Source: Symsagittifera roscoffensis
Lineage: Eukaryota > Xenacoelomorpha > Acoela > Convolutidae
Reading direction: 5' to 3'
Assembly: GCF_963678635.1 (NCBI RefSeq)
Contig: NC_087063.1
Location: 5,120,580-5,184,579 of the forward strand
Length of the DNA: 64,000 bases
Shown in pieces: positions 30,785 through 42,800 of this stretch; position 1 is the first letter of the stretch; the number at the start of each line of letters is the position of its first letter. A program made the translations under genes and the position numbers. The notes under the pieces are model-generated. The model had not been told where the DNA came from. It did not search any database and saw only the letters and a list, made by a program, of their open reading frames with translations.

Positions 30785-31030
30785 GCAAAATTTTTTCTTT
30801 AACAAAATCCTAGGATGAGAGTCCTCCAAAAATTAAAGACACTTTTCCTTAGATTTTGTTTGCGCGAGGACGCCCCTAGGAAGGACCCCCTTAGGGTCCG
30901 GGACACGATACAATACTACTGTTGTATAATTCCTACATAAAGCGGAAAAAAATTTTGGGGTTTGCATAACAATTATCCCGCACGCCATTTTCTGAAAAAA
31001 GTCCGACCCTGAACATACAGCCAATAATTT
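30785..31030. repeat. Terminal-repeat-like region of copy C
   Basis: Reverse complement of 6885-7040, same orientation as 46910-47060. Landmarks are AAAATCCTAGGATGAGAGTC, GCGAGGACGCCCCTAGG and GGGACACGATAC. It marks the outer edge of inverted copy C; beyond about 31090 no element sequence is recognised. Confidence 0.5.
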
Positions 31031-31101
31031 TGAAACTTTTCTGAGTAGATTTCTTTTTTTTTGCTTCTGATAGCTGGAAAATTCGTTAACGCAAGCTCCT
31101 T

Positions 31102-31141
31102 AACAGTCTTCCCCTTTCAGGAAGGGGAGAAGTTGTTAAGT
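31102..31141. other. Imperfect hairpin
   Basis: CTTAACA near 31102 pairs with TGTTAAG near 31141, and CTTCCCCT with AGGGGAG inside. Lies just outside the terminal-repeat-like region of copy C. Confidence 0.5.
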
Positions 31142-31794
31142 AGATCAGTTTTTAGTTTATTTAAAAATTTTTTTTTTGCCATTCTACTTCCGCGCGCAGC
31201 TAATAAAATTGTATACTAAAAAAAGTGTAAGTATACTAATAAAATTTTAAGAGATTAGCTAACAAAATTGTATGTACAGAATGTTGAGGTTTATGTCAAG
31301 GTTTTGGGGGAGCTTAAGATAGTCATTTTTCTAGCTCTTGAAGTGGAAACTAATGAAAGCGGCCCAAAATTGAGAATTTTTTGAGTTCGGCGAACAATAT
31401 TTTTGATTGGAGTAAACTGATTGCTATTGATTATGAATTTTCTCCAAGTTAACCCGCCGGACTAATAAGAAAGAATTGAAATTGCTTTATTTCAATTGTG
31501 GTTTCGTTGGCAAAATAATAAACTACGTTTTGGTTTCGTTACTATATTTTGGTTTCGTTATTAATCAATAAGTTTATCCATCAAATTTAATTCCGTTGAC
31601 AAGATAAAAAGTTAAATTCATGCATCCATTTTGGGTTCCTTGGCAAGATAAGTAAAAAAAATAACTGTTATGATTGAATAGATTTGTTGCGGGTTAGCTG
31701 AAGGTAGATATCATTAAATGATACCGGGTGAGCATCCTGAACAGTTAAAGAGTGGCGAGCTCTGAGCGAGAAGACGGTAGCAACATATAGTCGT
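31142..31794. other. AT-rich non-coding stretch
   Basis: No gene supported. It contains short repeated phrases such as GGTTTCGTTG/ACTATATTTTGGTTTCGTTA around 31498-31565 and repeated AATAAAATTGTATACTA around 31200-31275. Confidence 0.45.
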
Positions 31795-33828
31795 TCACAC
31801 ATTTTTGATGTATTTTTGATCGCTCAATTTTGCACCTTTACAAATGCTTAGGAGTGTTTTGAGTTCGTCAATTTGAGTTCCTTCAAGTTCATTTACTATA
31901 ATTTTGATCTGAAAAAACACTCTGACCCTTGAAAAAACATTGAACAGCAACCTCAAACATTTTGTGTTCAGGTTTGAGAATTGAAGAAGTATGAAGCATG
32001 CTGTAAACTCTGTGGAGTAAATGTTTTGTTCGTTGGGATCAACCACAATACAAAAACGACTGTTGAACTGATTCCTACCGAAGGACTACATGATTCCATC
32101 GCGATCGTCTGGTGGAGCTAAAATAAAGCGTGTAACACCTTCGTCGACGAGTCGTGAGCTTGCAACGTAAAATTCACCGACGAGAGAATTCACTAGTTGC
32201 AGAATTGCTCTCCAATCCTGGATTCGCCAGACATCGATGTTAAGCAGCGGTCCGTGAATCAAATGGCCATTGCTAGGATGATAGAAAAATCCGGATGGGG
32301 CGTTTATCAAGTTTCATCTTCATTCCTGATAATTATTGAGAGCTTCTCGAGATAAGACACTATTTCCTGAGTACTGCGGTAGTTATCTGTCAAGTGTCTG
32401 ACCTCCAAATTGTCGAGGTTCCAGTTTGGAGCTCCTTCGCGGGTCAAATGACTTTGATTTGGGTCAACTTCTAACGATTCCCAATTAAGAGGTGGGAAAT
32501 AAGTGCTTGAAACATGAGCATCATCAATGTATACTTTAGTATCTCAAGGTAATTTCTTAATCAGATCAGGAATCTTTGAAACATTTTCAGTAGTGCTGCA
32601 GTGAACTATCACCACACGGGTCTGCAAGTTTTCTGAATGAAAACCTGCTTCACTTACGTCACTTAATTCTATGTTCGCGTCTTAGAAGATTTGCTTGTAT
32701 TCGACTGATTTCAACTGGTTGAAAACTAGAAGAGCCATTTCTAAACTTACTTGCGTTAATTTTCTATACAATGATCTTGTCATCAAACTATACTTTTGTT
32801 AGATCTAACGCAACCTGTTATGACGAGTTTTGGATTTTTTTTCAAAAATGATAAGTTGTGTTTTCGTTAAGAACGCAATTTTAAGAATTTAAAATTATAT
32901 ATTCCATTAACTCCGTCGGTTTCAATTTTAGCTGTTTCAACAATGTTTGGACTACTGAGAACGCCGTTCTTTCTAACAAGCGTCATAAAGCCCTAGCGAA
33001 CTTTTTGGTCCGTATCGCTCACAAACTTTGAAAGATCTAGCTCCGACTCGATAATCGATGCTCTGTGGCCCATAGAGCCAGAAGTGCGTGCTTCACCCTA
33101 TTGAATTCGCCTCTGTGGTTTGCTGAACTTTTTTTCTGTCTCGTCGATAACATTGACTCCAACCATTTTTCAAAATTTCTAAATCAAATGCCTACAAAGT
33201 TGAAATATCTTCATTTTCACGACAGCTAGAGGCAGTTTTAGGAAAGACAACGAAACGCAGAACTTGAAAAGAAACATTTTCTTGTTTCAAAAGAATCAGC
33301 TTCTTTGAGCGTGCCTTCAATAACTGAATGCCCTTTTTTCATTTGATTCCTTGCTTTGTCTTATAGCTGTTTCAAATATGTTACGTCTTCTTCGAGATTT
33401 TTGATTTCAATAAGGACAATGTAGTTGGGTCCAAGAATAATGAAATCAGTTTCACCTTCGTTGCATTTAGGACCTTGTGAACATTTGGTACAGGTATCTG
33501 CGCCATGGTCAGTCTCCCAGATTCCGTGTTGGTAGTGTGTGTATGTCACACTATTCAACACTACTAGTTCTTTAGCTTTCAATCTCTCAAGTGCTCTGAA
33601 AACAATCACATCTGCTTCATAATTGTCCTGATGAATTTTGTCACAAATTTGATTTGTCATTGCGGGCAAGTTTTGGTCTGAATATATATGAATTTCTGAG
33701 GGTCGGAAACATGGTCGGAAACGCACCTTCTTTTTGTCCATAAACTTATCAATTAGTTTTTTTCCACGTGAGAAATAGTCAACGGCTCTTCTTATTTCTG
33801 TCATCGAAACAAAAACATTCTCAGTCAA
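31795..33828 (-). pseudogene. NERD-type nuclease plus SF1-helicase-like gene, broken
   Basis: Former gene of about 650 codons on the minus strand. The start ORF 33361-33828 (155 codons) ends in TDFIILGPNYIVLIEIKN, an Asp...Glu-x-Lys arrangement typical of the PD-(D/E)XK fold and of NERD domains. An in-frame TAA follows, but the same frame stays open for another 40 codons or so. Further on come a damaged P-loop-like GCVRSNKSI (about 32805-32835), a KVYIDDAHVS segment, and DNYRSTQEIVSYLEKL (about 32345-32390), which resembles a UvrD/SF1 motif. ORFs 32086-32310 (GHLIHGP) and 31795-32046 (MVDPNEQNIYSTEFTACF) look like its C-terminal region. At least four breaks. The role would be nucleic-acid processing. 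It may be a host gene copy or element cargo; it lies outside the copy C terminal motif. Confidence 0.55.
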
Positions 33829-36800
33829 CTTTAATAAACTGAAAAATTTGTCTATGCTGCTACTGAGTAACGAGGAGAAAATTTTTTGTCAGTATTTTAG
33901 ACACATCGGGTTATATACCTATGTTTTGAGGGAAAGAGACAACCTTCAAGGCGCAGAAAGAGCATGATGTTGAAATAGAGTTTTGAATCATGAATAGGCA
34001 ACTTTTTGTCAATTCAACGATCGAACAACTGCTGCCCAGGTGTTCTAGATAAACGGTAGAGGTAATAAATTGGTGTAACCAGCGGTTACTGAATTGCTTT
34101 TTTTAAATACCGCACCGTGTTTTTTGTCTTCTGTTTATCGAAAGTAGATAAACGTGATATGAATTGGAATGAACAAAATGTGTACCAATTGATACTCTCC
34201 AAGGTTTTCAAAAATCCTTAAGCTCTTCTGCTATTATCTTTGTGTGCTGCCTTTTTAAATTTTTTTTGAAAGAGTTGTACCTTATTCAAAATTGGTATCA
34301 TCGGGCCACCCAGTTTGACGACGACTTTTACAATCTGCATGGTTACCGCTTTAATTTATACAACTATCGGATACAACAAGGAAACCGCTCTTAAACTCCC
34401 ATCCCGTGATTTTTGGTTAGCGGATGGGAGTTTGAATACTTGGTGTTTGCTTGCAAACTTGGTGTTTGAATAAAATGTTAATTTTAGTTTCCTCAGTTTT
34501 TTGCAGTTTTTCCAAATATGAAAAAGCATAGTTTTTTATGCAACCGACGCTTCGTTCAACCATTTCAAATATCACGTGATCTTTCATTAGTAATTTAATG
34601 AGTACGACATGTCGGGTAAGAATTCTGGGTACCCATTACAAGGCCAGAATCTGCTCTGGATAGTCTTATAGAGACAAGTCTGTAAACCGGTTGAAAGTTA
34701 GTCAGAACAATCAAAGAAAATGAAAAGAACAAAAGAAAAATAAAGAGAGCGCCCTTGATGAGGAATCCGCTAACAATTCAGTGTGGCCTCGTGATGTCCA
34801 TGGGATAGCCTATGAGCTAAGATACGCTATAGATTACCGGTATTCTATGCAATTTTTAATGATATGGTATAGCGTCTGTGTTGTATTAAGAAAAACAAAT
34901 TTGATTCCTTGCTTTGTCTTATAGCTGTTTCAAATATGTTACGTCTTCTTCGAGATTTTTGATTTCAATAAGGACAATGTAGTTGGGTCCAAGAATAATG
35001 AAATCAGTTTCACCTTCGTTCCATTTAGGACCTTGTGAATATTTGGTACAGGTATCTGCGCCATGGTCAGTCTCCCAGATTCCGTGTTGGTAGTGTGAAT
35101 CTGTTTTGAATCATGAATAGGCAACTTTTTGTCAATTCAACGATCGAACAACTGCTGCCCAGGTGTTCTAGATAAACGGTAGAGGTAATAAATTGGTGTA
35201 ACCAGCGGTTACTGAATTGCTTTTTTTAAATACCGCACCGTGTTTTTTGTCTTCTGTTTATCGAAAGTAGATAAACGTGATATGAATTGGAATGAACAAA
35301 AATTGTACCAATTGATACTCTCCAAGGTTTTCAAAAATCCTTAAGCTCTTCTGCTATTATCTTTGTGTGCTGCCTTTTTAAATTTTTTTTGAAAGAGTTG
35401 TACCTTATTCAAAATTGGTATCATCGGGCCACCCAGTTTGACGACGACTTTTACAATCTGCATGGTTACCGCTTTAATTTATACAACTATCGGATACAAC
35501 AAGGAAACCGCTCTTAAACTCCCATCCCGTGATTTTTGGTTAGCGGATGGGAGTTTGAATACTTGGTGTTTGCTTGCAAACTTGGTGTTTGAATAAAATG
35601 TTAATTTTAGTTTCCTCAGTTTTTTGCAGTTTTTCCAAACATGAAAAAGCATAGTTTTTTATGCAACCGACGCTTCGTTCAACCATTTCAAATATCACGT
35701 GATCTTTTATTAGTAATTTAATGAGTACGACATGTCGGGTAAGAATTCTGGGTACCCATTACAAGGCCAGAATCTGCTCTGGATAGTCTTATAGAGACAA
35801 GTCTGTAAACCGGTTGAAAGTTAGTCAGAACGATCAAAGAAAATGAAAAGAACAAAAGAAAAATAAAGAGAGCGCATTTGATGAGGAATCCGCTAACAAT
35901 TCAATGTGGCCTCGTGATGTCCATGGGATAGCCTATGAGCTAAGATACGCTATAGATTACCGGTATTCTATGCAATTTTTAATGATATGGTATAGCGTCT
36001 GTGTTGTATTAAGAAAAACAAATTTGATTCCTTGCTTTGTCTTATAGCTGTTTCAAATATGTTACGTCTTCTTCGAGATTTTTGATTTCAATAAGGACAA
36101 TGTAGTTGGGTCCAAGAATAATGAAATCAGTTTCACCTTCGTTCCATTTAGGACCTTGTGAACATTTGGTACAGGTATCTGCGCCATGGTCAGTCTCCCA
36201 GATTCCGTGTTGGTAGTGTGAATCTGTTTTGAATCATGAATAGGCAACTTTTTGTCAATTCAACGATCGAACAACTGCTGCCCAGGTGTTCTAGATAAAC
36301 GGTAGAGGTAATAAATTGGTGTAACCAGCGGTTACTGAATTGCTTTTTTTAAATACCGCACCGTGTTTTTTGTCTTCTGTTTATCGAAAGTAGATAAACG
36401 TGATATGAATTGGAATGAACAAAAATTGTACCAATTGATACTCTCCAAGGTTTTCAAAAATCCTTAAGCTCTTCTGCTATTATCTTTGTGTGCTGCCTTT
36501 TTAAATTTTTTTTGAAAGAGTTGTACCTTATTCAAAATTGGTATCATCGGGCCACCCAGTTTGACGACGACTTTTACAATCTGCATGGTTACCGCTTTAA
36601 TTTATACAACTATCGGATACAACAAGGAAACCGCTCTTAAACTCCCATCCCGTGATTTTTGGTTAGCGGATGGGAGTTTGAATACTTGGTGTTTGCTTGC
36701 AAACTTGGTGTTTGAATAAAATGTTAATTTTAGTTTCCTCAGTTTTTTGCAGTTTTTCCAAACATGAAAAAGCATAGTTTTTTATGCAACCGACGCTTCG

Positions 36801-38268
36801 TTCAACCATTTCAAATATCACGTGATCTTTCATTAGTAATTTAATGAGTACGACATGTCGGGTAAGAATTCTGGGTACCCATTACAAGGCCAGAATCTGC
36901 TCTGGATAGTCTTATAGAGACAAGTCTGTAAACCGGTTGAAAGTTAGTCAGAACGATCAAAGAAAATGAAAAGAACAAAAGAAAAATAAAGAGAGCGCCC
37001 TTGATGAGGAATCCGCTAACAATTCAATGTGGCCTCGTGATGTCCATGGGATAGCCTATGAGCTAAGATACGCTATAGATTACCGGTATTCTATGCAATT
37101 TTTAATGATATGGTATAGCGTCTGTGTTGTATTAAGAAAAACAAATTTGATTCCTTGCTTTGTCTTATAGCTGTTTCAAATATGTTACGTCTTCTTCGAG
37201 ATTTTTGATTTCAATAAGGACAATGTAGTTGGGTCCAAGAATAATGAAATCAGTTTCACCTTCGTTCCATTTAGGACCTTGTGAACATTTGGTACAGGTA
37301 TCTGCGCCATGGTCAGTCTCCCAGATTCCGTGTTGGTAGTGTGAATCTGTTTTGAATCATGAATAGGCAACTTTTTGTCAATTCAACGATCGAACAACTG
37401 CTGCCCAGGTGTTCTAGATAAACGGTAGAGGTAATAAATTGGTGTAACCAGCGGTTACTGAATTGCTTTTTTTAAATACCGCACCGTGTTTTTTGTCTTC
37501 TGTTTATCGAAAGTAGATAAACGTGATATGAATTGGAATGAACAAAAATTGTACCAATTGATACTCTCCAAGGTTTTCAAAAATCCTTAAGCTCTTCTGC
37601 TATTATCTTTGTGTGCTGCCTTTTTAAATTTTTTTTGAAAGAGTTGTACCTTATTCAAAATTGGTATCATCGGGCCACCCAGTTTGACGACGACTTTTAC
37701 AATCTGCATGGTTACCGCTTTAATTTATACAACTATCGGATACAACAAGGAAACCGCTCTTAAACTCCCATCCCGTGATTTTTGGTTAGCGGATGGGAGT
37801 TTGAATACTTGGTGTTTGCTTGCAAACTTGGTGTTTGAATAAAATGTTAATTTTAGTTTCCTCAGTTTTTTGCAGTTTTTCCAAACATGAAAAAGCATAG
37901 TTTTTTATGCAACCGACGCTTCGTTCAACCATTTCAAATATCACGTGATCTTTCATTAGTAATTTAATGAGTACGACATGTCGGGTAAGAATTCTGGGTA
38001 CCCATTACAAGGCCAGAATCTGCTCTGGATAGTCTTATAGAGACAAGTCTGTAAACCGGTTGAAAGTTAGTCAGAACGATCAAAGAAAATGAAAAGAACA
38101 AAAGAAAAATAAAGAGAGCGCCCTTGATGAGGAATCCGCTAACAATTCAATGTGGCCTCGTGATGTCCATGGGATAGCCTATGAGCTAAGATACGCTATA
38201 GATTACCGGTATTCTATGCAATTTTTAATGATATGGTATAGCGTCTGTGTTGTATTAAGAAAAACAAA
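33340..38268. repeat. Tandem array: one 1.56-kb unit plus three 1123-bp units
   Basis: Units begin at 33340, 34900, 36023 and 37146. The last three are 1123 bp each and almost identical. The first is longer because it alone keeps about 437 bp (33540-33977) holding the N-terminal half of the NERD domain. The derived units therefore share one deletion and arose from a deleted founder. Each unit contains the 3' part of the NERD domain (minus), a hairpin, and about 750 bp of non-coding sequence. ORFs 34939-35124, 36062-36247 and 37185-37370 are out-of-frame by-products of the deletion junction. Confidence 0.93.
34393..34433. other. 12-bp hairpin repeated in each array unit
   Basis: AAACTCCCATCC (34393-34404) pairs perfectly with GGATGGGAGTTT (34422-34433) across a 17-nt loop. 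Exact copies occur at the equivalent place in the units at about 35516, 36639 and 37762. Function unknown. Confidence 0.75.
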
Positions 38269-39029
38269 TGAAAATGGCAAGATCTCACTGCTCAAGGGTA
38301 AACATTTTGTTTTGTTTTGCGAATTTTATGCAAACAGATACATTTTTTGCGACAAAAGTGTAGCACTAAATATCTTATGTGTAATGTTTATGGTTTATTA
38401 CATGTAGAAAACCGAATGAAACCAAAATTGCTTAGTAAATGGTATCATGCAAGACCAAGTTAAGCTTTTTATTTCCTCATTCTTTTCTTTCAAAACTGCA
38501 AATTACAAAATCATGAATTTGTTTTTGACAATTGTTTTCCATTTCGTAAGTGGAATTAACAGAAAAAATTTTCCAAACAGAACAATTTATCCTAAACACA
38601 CTGAAAACCCAGTAAAATCAAATTCTTTGTGAAAAAGAACAATTCACAAGGATAAAGAATGAGTAAATGAATTACTTCATTACATTCACGAACAACATGC
38701 TGTTTCATTATGTAAAAATATTCGTAAAGTTCAAAACAAGCACATAATGAATGTTGCTTCATTTCTTTTCATTTCATTCCAGCATACGCTACAGTAAAAT
38801 AATTTTCACAGATAAATTTAATTTTTTACGAAAGAGTTGTCTCGTAACTCTGTTTTGATGCTTTTTAGTGATTGTAAGTAATTGTTTGATTGGTAAAGCA
38901 TTAAACGATTGTTAATTAATAATTTGTCCTTCAGATATAAGATTCCAGTTTTTTTGGACTTGAATAGATTGCTCCTCATCAGAGGAGTTTGTGTATCTCC
39001 AACTGTATCGTTTTTTAACACATCATTTA
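38269..39029. other. Unique AT-rich stretch before element D
   Basis: No supported gene. Plus ORF 38150-38407 begins inside the array and is chance. Minus ORF 38818-39021 (67 codons, Lys/Asn/Leu-rich) has no recognisable feature. Sequence is dominated by A/T runs and repeated TTCATT motifs. Confidence 0.4.
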
Positions 39030-39105
39030 TAAATGGCTTTTGATCTCACTTTTACTCTGGTGGCTTCACGCATCTTTATCAAAAACCAGACAGTTATGAC
39101 CTAAG
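39030..39105 (+). pseudogene. Capsid-like protein, last codons only (element D)
   Basis: The sequence GCTTTTGATCTCACTTTTAC and the stop region near 39090 (ATGACCTAAGG) align with the 3' end of the capsid-like gene in copy A (16140-16340), with a deletion in between. This shows element D once carried the gene upstream of its protease. Confidence 0.4.
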
Positions 39106-39214
39106 GTAGTCATGGCTACTTTTCCAACATTAGAACATATTAATTGTTGTTAACGTTTGAAAAACTGATTTCGAGAAAAATTTCAGGCACATTTTGCATG
39201 CTCGTCAGCATTGA

Positions 39215-39560
39215 AAAGCAATTCTATGATCATGATTAGAAGGCATCACCCTCGAACCAACCTGGAATCCATTGGTTGATTTTTGCTCAAGCTGGAGGGC
39301 AGATGTTCTTCACAGATCCACTAGGTAAATTTTATAAAATTATCCCCCAGTGTACAGGAGTATCTGTATGCGACTTACAATTACGAGGGAAATCAATTAC
39401 CGTTGAAAAAACCACTAAAATCAGCTAAATCAGTCTTATGCGGACTTAATTTTGTTTATGCTGTTCATGCTATAATTAATAAAAGTTTTCCAACAAATTC
39501 CCAATTTGTTGATCTTGATTTAATTATGTTTAAATGCGTCATTCTATTTTTTTTGATGTT
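39215..39560 (+). pseudogene. Adenain-like cysteine protease (element D, best copy)
   Basis: One frame reads GIHWLIFAQAGGQMFFTDPL (about 39268-39327), with the catalytic His-Trp pair and an Asp at the expected place for an adenovirus-type protease. A frameshift near 39380 moves to a second frame with SVLCGLNFVYAVHAIIN (about 39430-39480), which contains the candidate catalytic Cys. Such proteases process virion precursors in Polinton and adintovirus-like particles. It is the least damaged of three copies in the window. The 3' end overlaps the antisense gene Z region. Confidence 0.62.
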
Positions 39561-39639
39561 TTTGTAAAAGTATAAACTAATTCTTTTGAAAGCTTTCATA
39601 TCAACAACAGATTTTTTCCAAAAGTTTAAGTGAACTGAG

Positions 39640-40297
39640 AAAAATTTCAAATTAAGCCCTTCGAAATATGAAGACATGGCCGTTCGGTTTAAAGGGCAAT
39701 AGCTAACTAAGCGTTGCTCGTTGCTACGTTTCTCCGGAACGTCTCCGATGGTGTAGAAATTATTTTTATACAAAAGAGCGATCAAAAAATATATTTAAAA
39801 CTTTTTTTGATGATTAATTTCACAAACAAAGTATCAATATCTATTCAAATCCATTCAAACAAACCAACATAATTTTTTCTCAAAAACTCAAAAAAACTCA
39901 ACAGCATTTTAACCATCCAAATTATTAGTAAAGCAATCAAAATATTAAGCGTCGGTAACTTCATTCTTTTGAAATTTTGAACAGTTTGAACAGATTTAGT
40001 CGGCGAGCCACAGAAAACTCGATGCAATCGTCTGCAAACGGGAACACCACATACATATAGCTTGTTGATAGAATTTCAATTCACAGCTGCTTACATTTTT
40101 TCCGTCAAAGGGCTAGACAACTGATACTTGGAGCAACTAAAAACTAAACAGTTGAATGCAGAGAAAAGGCAGAGCACGACGAACGCTTCTGAAGTAATCT
40201 TTTTCAGCAAGTTGGTAGACTCTTTTGTGATTTCTTTTAGCACTTGGTAATGTTTTTCATTGTCAATCGAGTGGTTGGAAACCATTGATTTAATCAA
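39640..40297 (-). pseudogene. Gene Z (element D, minus strand)
   Basis: N-terminal ORF 40091-40297 (68 codons) contains KKITSEAFVVLCLFSAFN and CSKYQLSSP. The next piece reads VVFPFADDCIEF (about 40010-40050), then ORF 39845-40027 in another frame, and finally an end with TPSETFRRNVATSNA (about 39680-39740). All pieces line up with copy E on the plus strand at 16890-17420. The gene sits antisense between protease and PolB. The minus ORF 39465-39785 covers part of the end in the wrong frame. Function unknown. Confidence 0.48.
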
Positions 40298-41349
40298 AAG
40301 AGAAGTTACGATAATTTTTTCATTTGACGTGAAGTCAAAGGAGTTGAGTTCGTGATAAAGAATGAAAAAAGAATTTGTTTTTTAGGGCATTGTTTGCAAA
40401 AAATCAGGGGAATGCTCATATGTTGCTTCAACCACTGCTTTGTAGTTTTTTTATTTAGTTACACAACATGAAAGTTTTTCATCTAAGCGCTAAAAGCACA
40501 AAAGTTTTCAGATTTGTTTCGTTTTAATCGAAGTGATTCAGTTATTTCGCAATGTTTTATATTCACCAACCATTTGTTTTTTGCTTAATGGTCTGCCAAG
40601 CACTCAAATTCTCCAGTTGACAAGGTTACTCTTAAACCATACTTGAAAGTTCCCTCTTCGTATACTTTGTACAACTTGATAATTATAATAGTACCGGCGA
40701 GTTTTTTTGCACCAAAACTACTTAAACGTCTATCAATCATTTGAACGTATATCACAAAATTTATCGAAATTTTTAACTTCCGTGACAAAGGAAGATAACA
40801 TAATAAATGAACAACAACCAACTGGGTTTCAATGTGGATTGTTGAAATATGACTGATTACAGTATACGAGAGAGATCAAGCGTTCGATTTTTAAAGATTT
40901 AGATGACAACCTTACTAGCGCTTTTAGTCATTTTGATAAAATTTAGTCATCAACGATAAAAAAAATTTACTGATGAAATTTATTTTTTACGGGTACTTAA
41001 TTGCTTTACCCCGGTTATATTTTGAAAACCTTTAAATTTCTAGTAATTTTTTATGAATATTATTTTAAGGTCTTCTAAAAAACGTCGAAAGGAAACTTTA
41101 ACAAAACTACAAAAAAATATCTGGCAATTGGACAGGAAATTGAGGAATTGAGTGGTTTTGCTCAAAGCCCCTGTAAAATAGCTATCACATAAACCTAAAA
41201 ACATCAGACTTTCACCTTCTTTTTCAACATGATCTCAGGCGCCATGAGTAGTAGAAAAACAAAGTTTGATGGTTTCACAAAAATTTTTATTAGCTTTGAA
41301 CTAATTGAGCCATTTAACCCTGTAATTTATCCCATTTTCTTTAGTAAAC
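40298..41349. other. AT-rich stretch with one possible small gene
   Basis: Apart from the minus ORF at 40585-40821, nothing coding is apparent. A repeated element (ATCATGATCTCAGGCGCCATGA near 41228, related to 42035 and 42845) marks the start of the tandem gene Z units. Confidence 0.4.
40585..40821 (-). CDS. Hypothetical small protein
   Basis: 78-codon ORF with a composition unlike the surrounding AT-rich junk: RKLKISINFVIYVQMIDRRL, then KLAGTIIIIKLYKVYEEG and YGLRVTLSTGEFECLADH at the C-terminus. Predicted mixed alpha/beta, no membrane segment certain. It lies within element D between gene Z copies, on the same strand as Z. No second copy is seen in the window and I do not recognise it. Confidence 0.3.
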   Translation of the reverse strand: MVVVHLLCYLPLSRKLKISINFVIYVQMIDRRLSSFGAKKLAGTIIIIKLYKVYEEGTFKYGLRVTLSTGEFECLADH

Positions 41350-41609
41350 ACTTCAGTCTTATGGGGATTTTTTTTGTGTTTAAGCAGCTCATGTAATAAT
41401 TTCAAATAGTTTTCCTATAGATTTCCGATTTATTGATCTTGATTTGATTATAATTTAACGTATTGTTTTATTTTTCTAATTTTGATGTTTTTGTAAATGT
41501 ATAATATCATTTTTTGAATTTCATTCCTATCAATAACCTATCAATAACAGATTTTTTTTCTAAAAGTTTAATTGAAATCCGAAATTTTTTACATCAAACC
41601 TTTCGAAAT

Positions 41610-42020
41610 ACGAGGACATGGCCGTTCGATTTAGCGAGAAATTGCTAACCCAGCGTTGCTCGTTGCTACGCGTCTCGGAAACGTCTCCGATGGAGTAGTA
41701 ACTATTTTTATACAAAAAAGCAAGCATAAAAATATTTAAAACATGAACTTCTTTTCATGATCATTTTCATCAACAAATTATTTGAACCAATATCGATGCA
41801 ACGAAGCCAACATACGTAAAATTTTGTCGAATTATCTAGGAAACTTGACAAAGCAGCAATTTAACCCTTCAAAATATTAGTAAAGCAATCAAAGTCTAAA
41901 GCGTTGGTAATTTTGTTCGTTTGAGTTTAAACAGATTTAGTCAGCGAGCCGGAGCAACTTCGAGGCAATCCTCTGCGAACTGAAACACCACGTACAGCAA
42001 GCTTGCCTATAGATAGAGTT
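41610..42020 (-). pseudogene. Gene Z, 3' portion (tandem copy 2)
   Basis: Minus-strand frames preserve YVVFQFAEDCLEVAPAR near 41945-41995 and the end segment near 41640-41700 (RVATSNAGLAIS in the matching frame). The middle is broken. Confidence 0.42.
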
Positions 42021-42389
42021 CAAAGCTTCTTGCGTAACATGACCGCAGGCGTCATGATTAATAGAAAATCAAAGTTTGATGATTTTGCCTGAAATTTTGT
42101 AAGCTCTGACCAGTTCGAGTCATGTAACCATTTATTTCATCGCATTTTCATTCATGAACACTTCAGTCTTATGCGGCTTTAATTGTGTTTAAGCTGCTCA
42201 TGTAATAATTACAAAGAGTTTTCCTATAGATTTCCGATTTTTTGATCTTGATTTGATTGTGTTTAAACGTATCATCTTATTTTTCTAAATTGATATTTTC
42301 GTAAAGGTATAATTTCTTTTTTTTTGAAATTCATTTTTAACAACAACAGATTTTTTTTCTGAAAGTTTGAGTGGAACGCGAAAGTTTTC

Positions 42390-42800
42390 ATATCAAACCC
42401 TTCGAAATATAAGGACATGGCCGTTCGGTTTAGCGAGAAATTGCTAACACAGCGTTGCTCGTAGATACGCTTCTCGTAAACGTCTCCGATGGTGTAGTAA
42501 CTTTTTTTATACAAAAGAGCAAGCATAAAAAAAATTTAAAACATGAACTTCTTTTTATGATCATTTTCACTAACAAAGTATTTGAATCAAATTCGATCCA
42601 ATCAAACCAACATACATAAAGTTTTATCGAATTATCTAAGAAACTTGACAAAGCAGCAGTTTAATCATCCAAAATATTAGTAAATTAATCAAAGTCTGCA
42701 GCGTTGGTAATTTTGTCCGTTTGAGTTTGAAGAATTTTAGTCAGCTCGCCGGAGCAAGTTTGAGGCAATTGTCTGCGAACTTGAACACCACGTACAGCTA
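42390..42800 (-). pseudogene. Gene Z, 3' portion (tandem copy 3)
   Basis: Minus ORF 42430-42651 (73 codons) reads DSNTLLVKMIIKRSS and TTPSETFTRSVSTSNAVLAIS, in frame with the C-terminal block of copy E (FPRSVATINTGISIAR). This ORF identifies the original reading frame of gene Z. The upstream FAEDC-type block lies near 42750-42780. ORF 42272-42526 is an overlapping shadow. Confidence 0.45.

Noticed and set aside
34939-35124. 61-codon minus ORF repeated three times (also at 36062 and 37185)
   Set aside because: It is created by the deletion junction in the tandem units and reads the NERD sequence in a different frame, so repetition reflects DNA duplication only.
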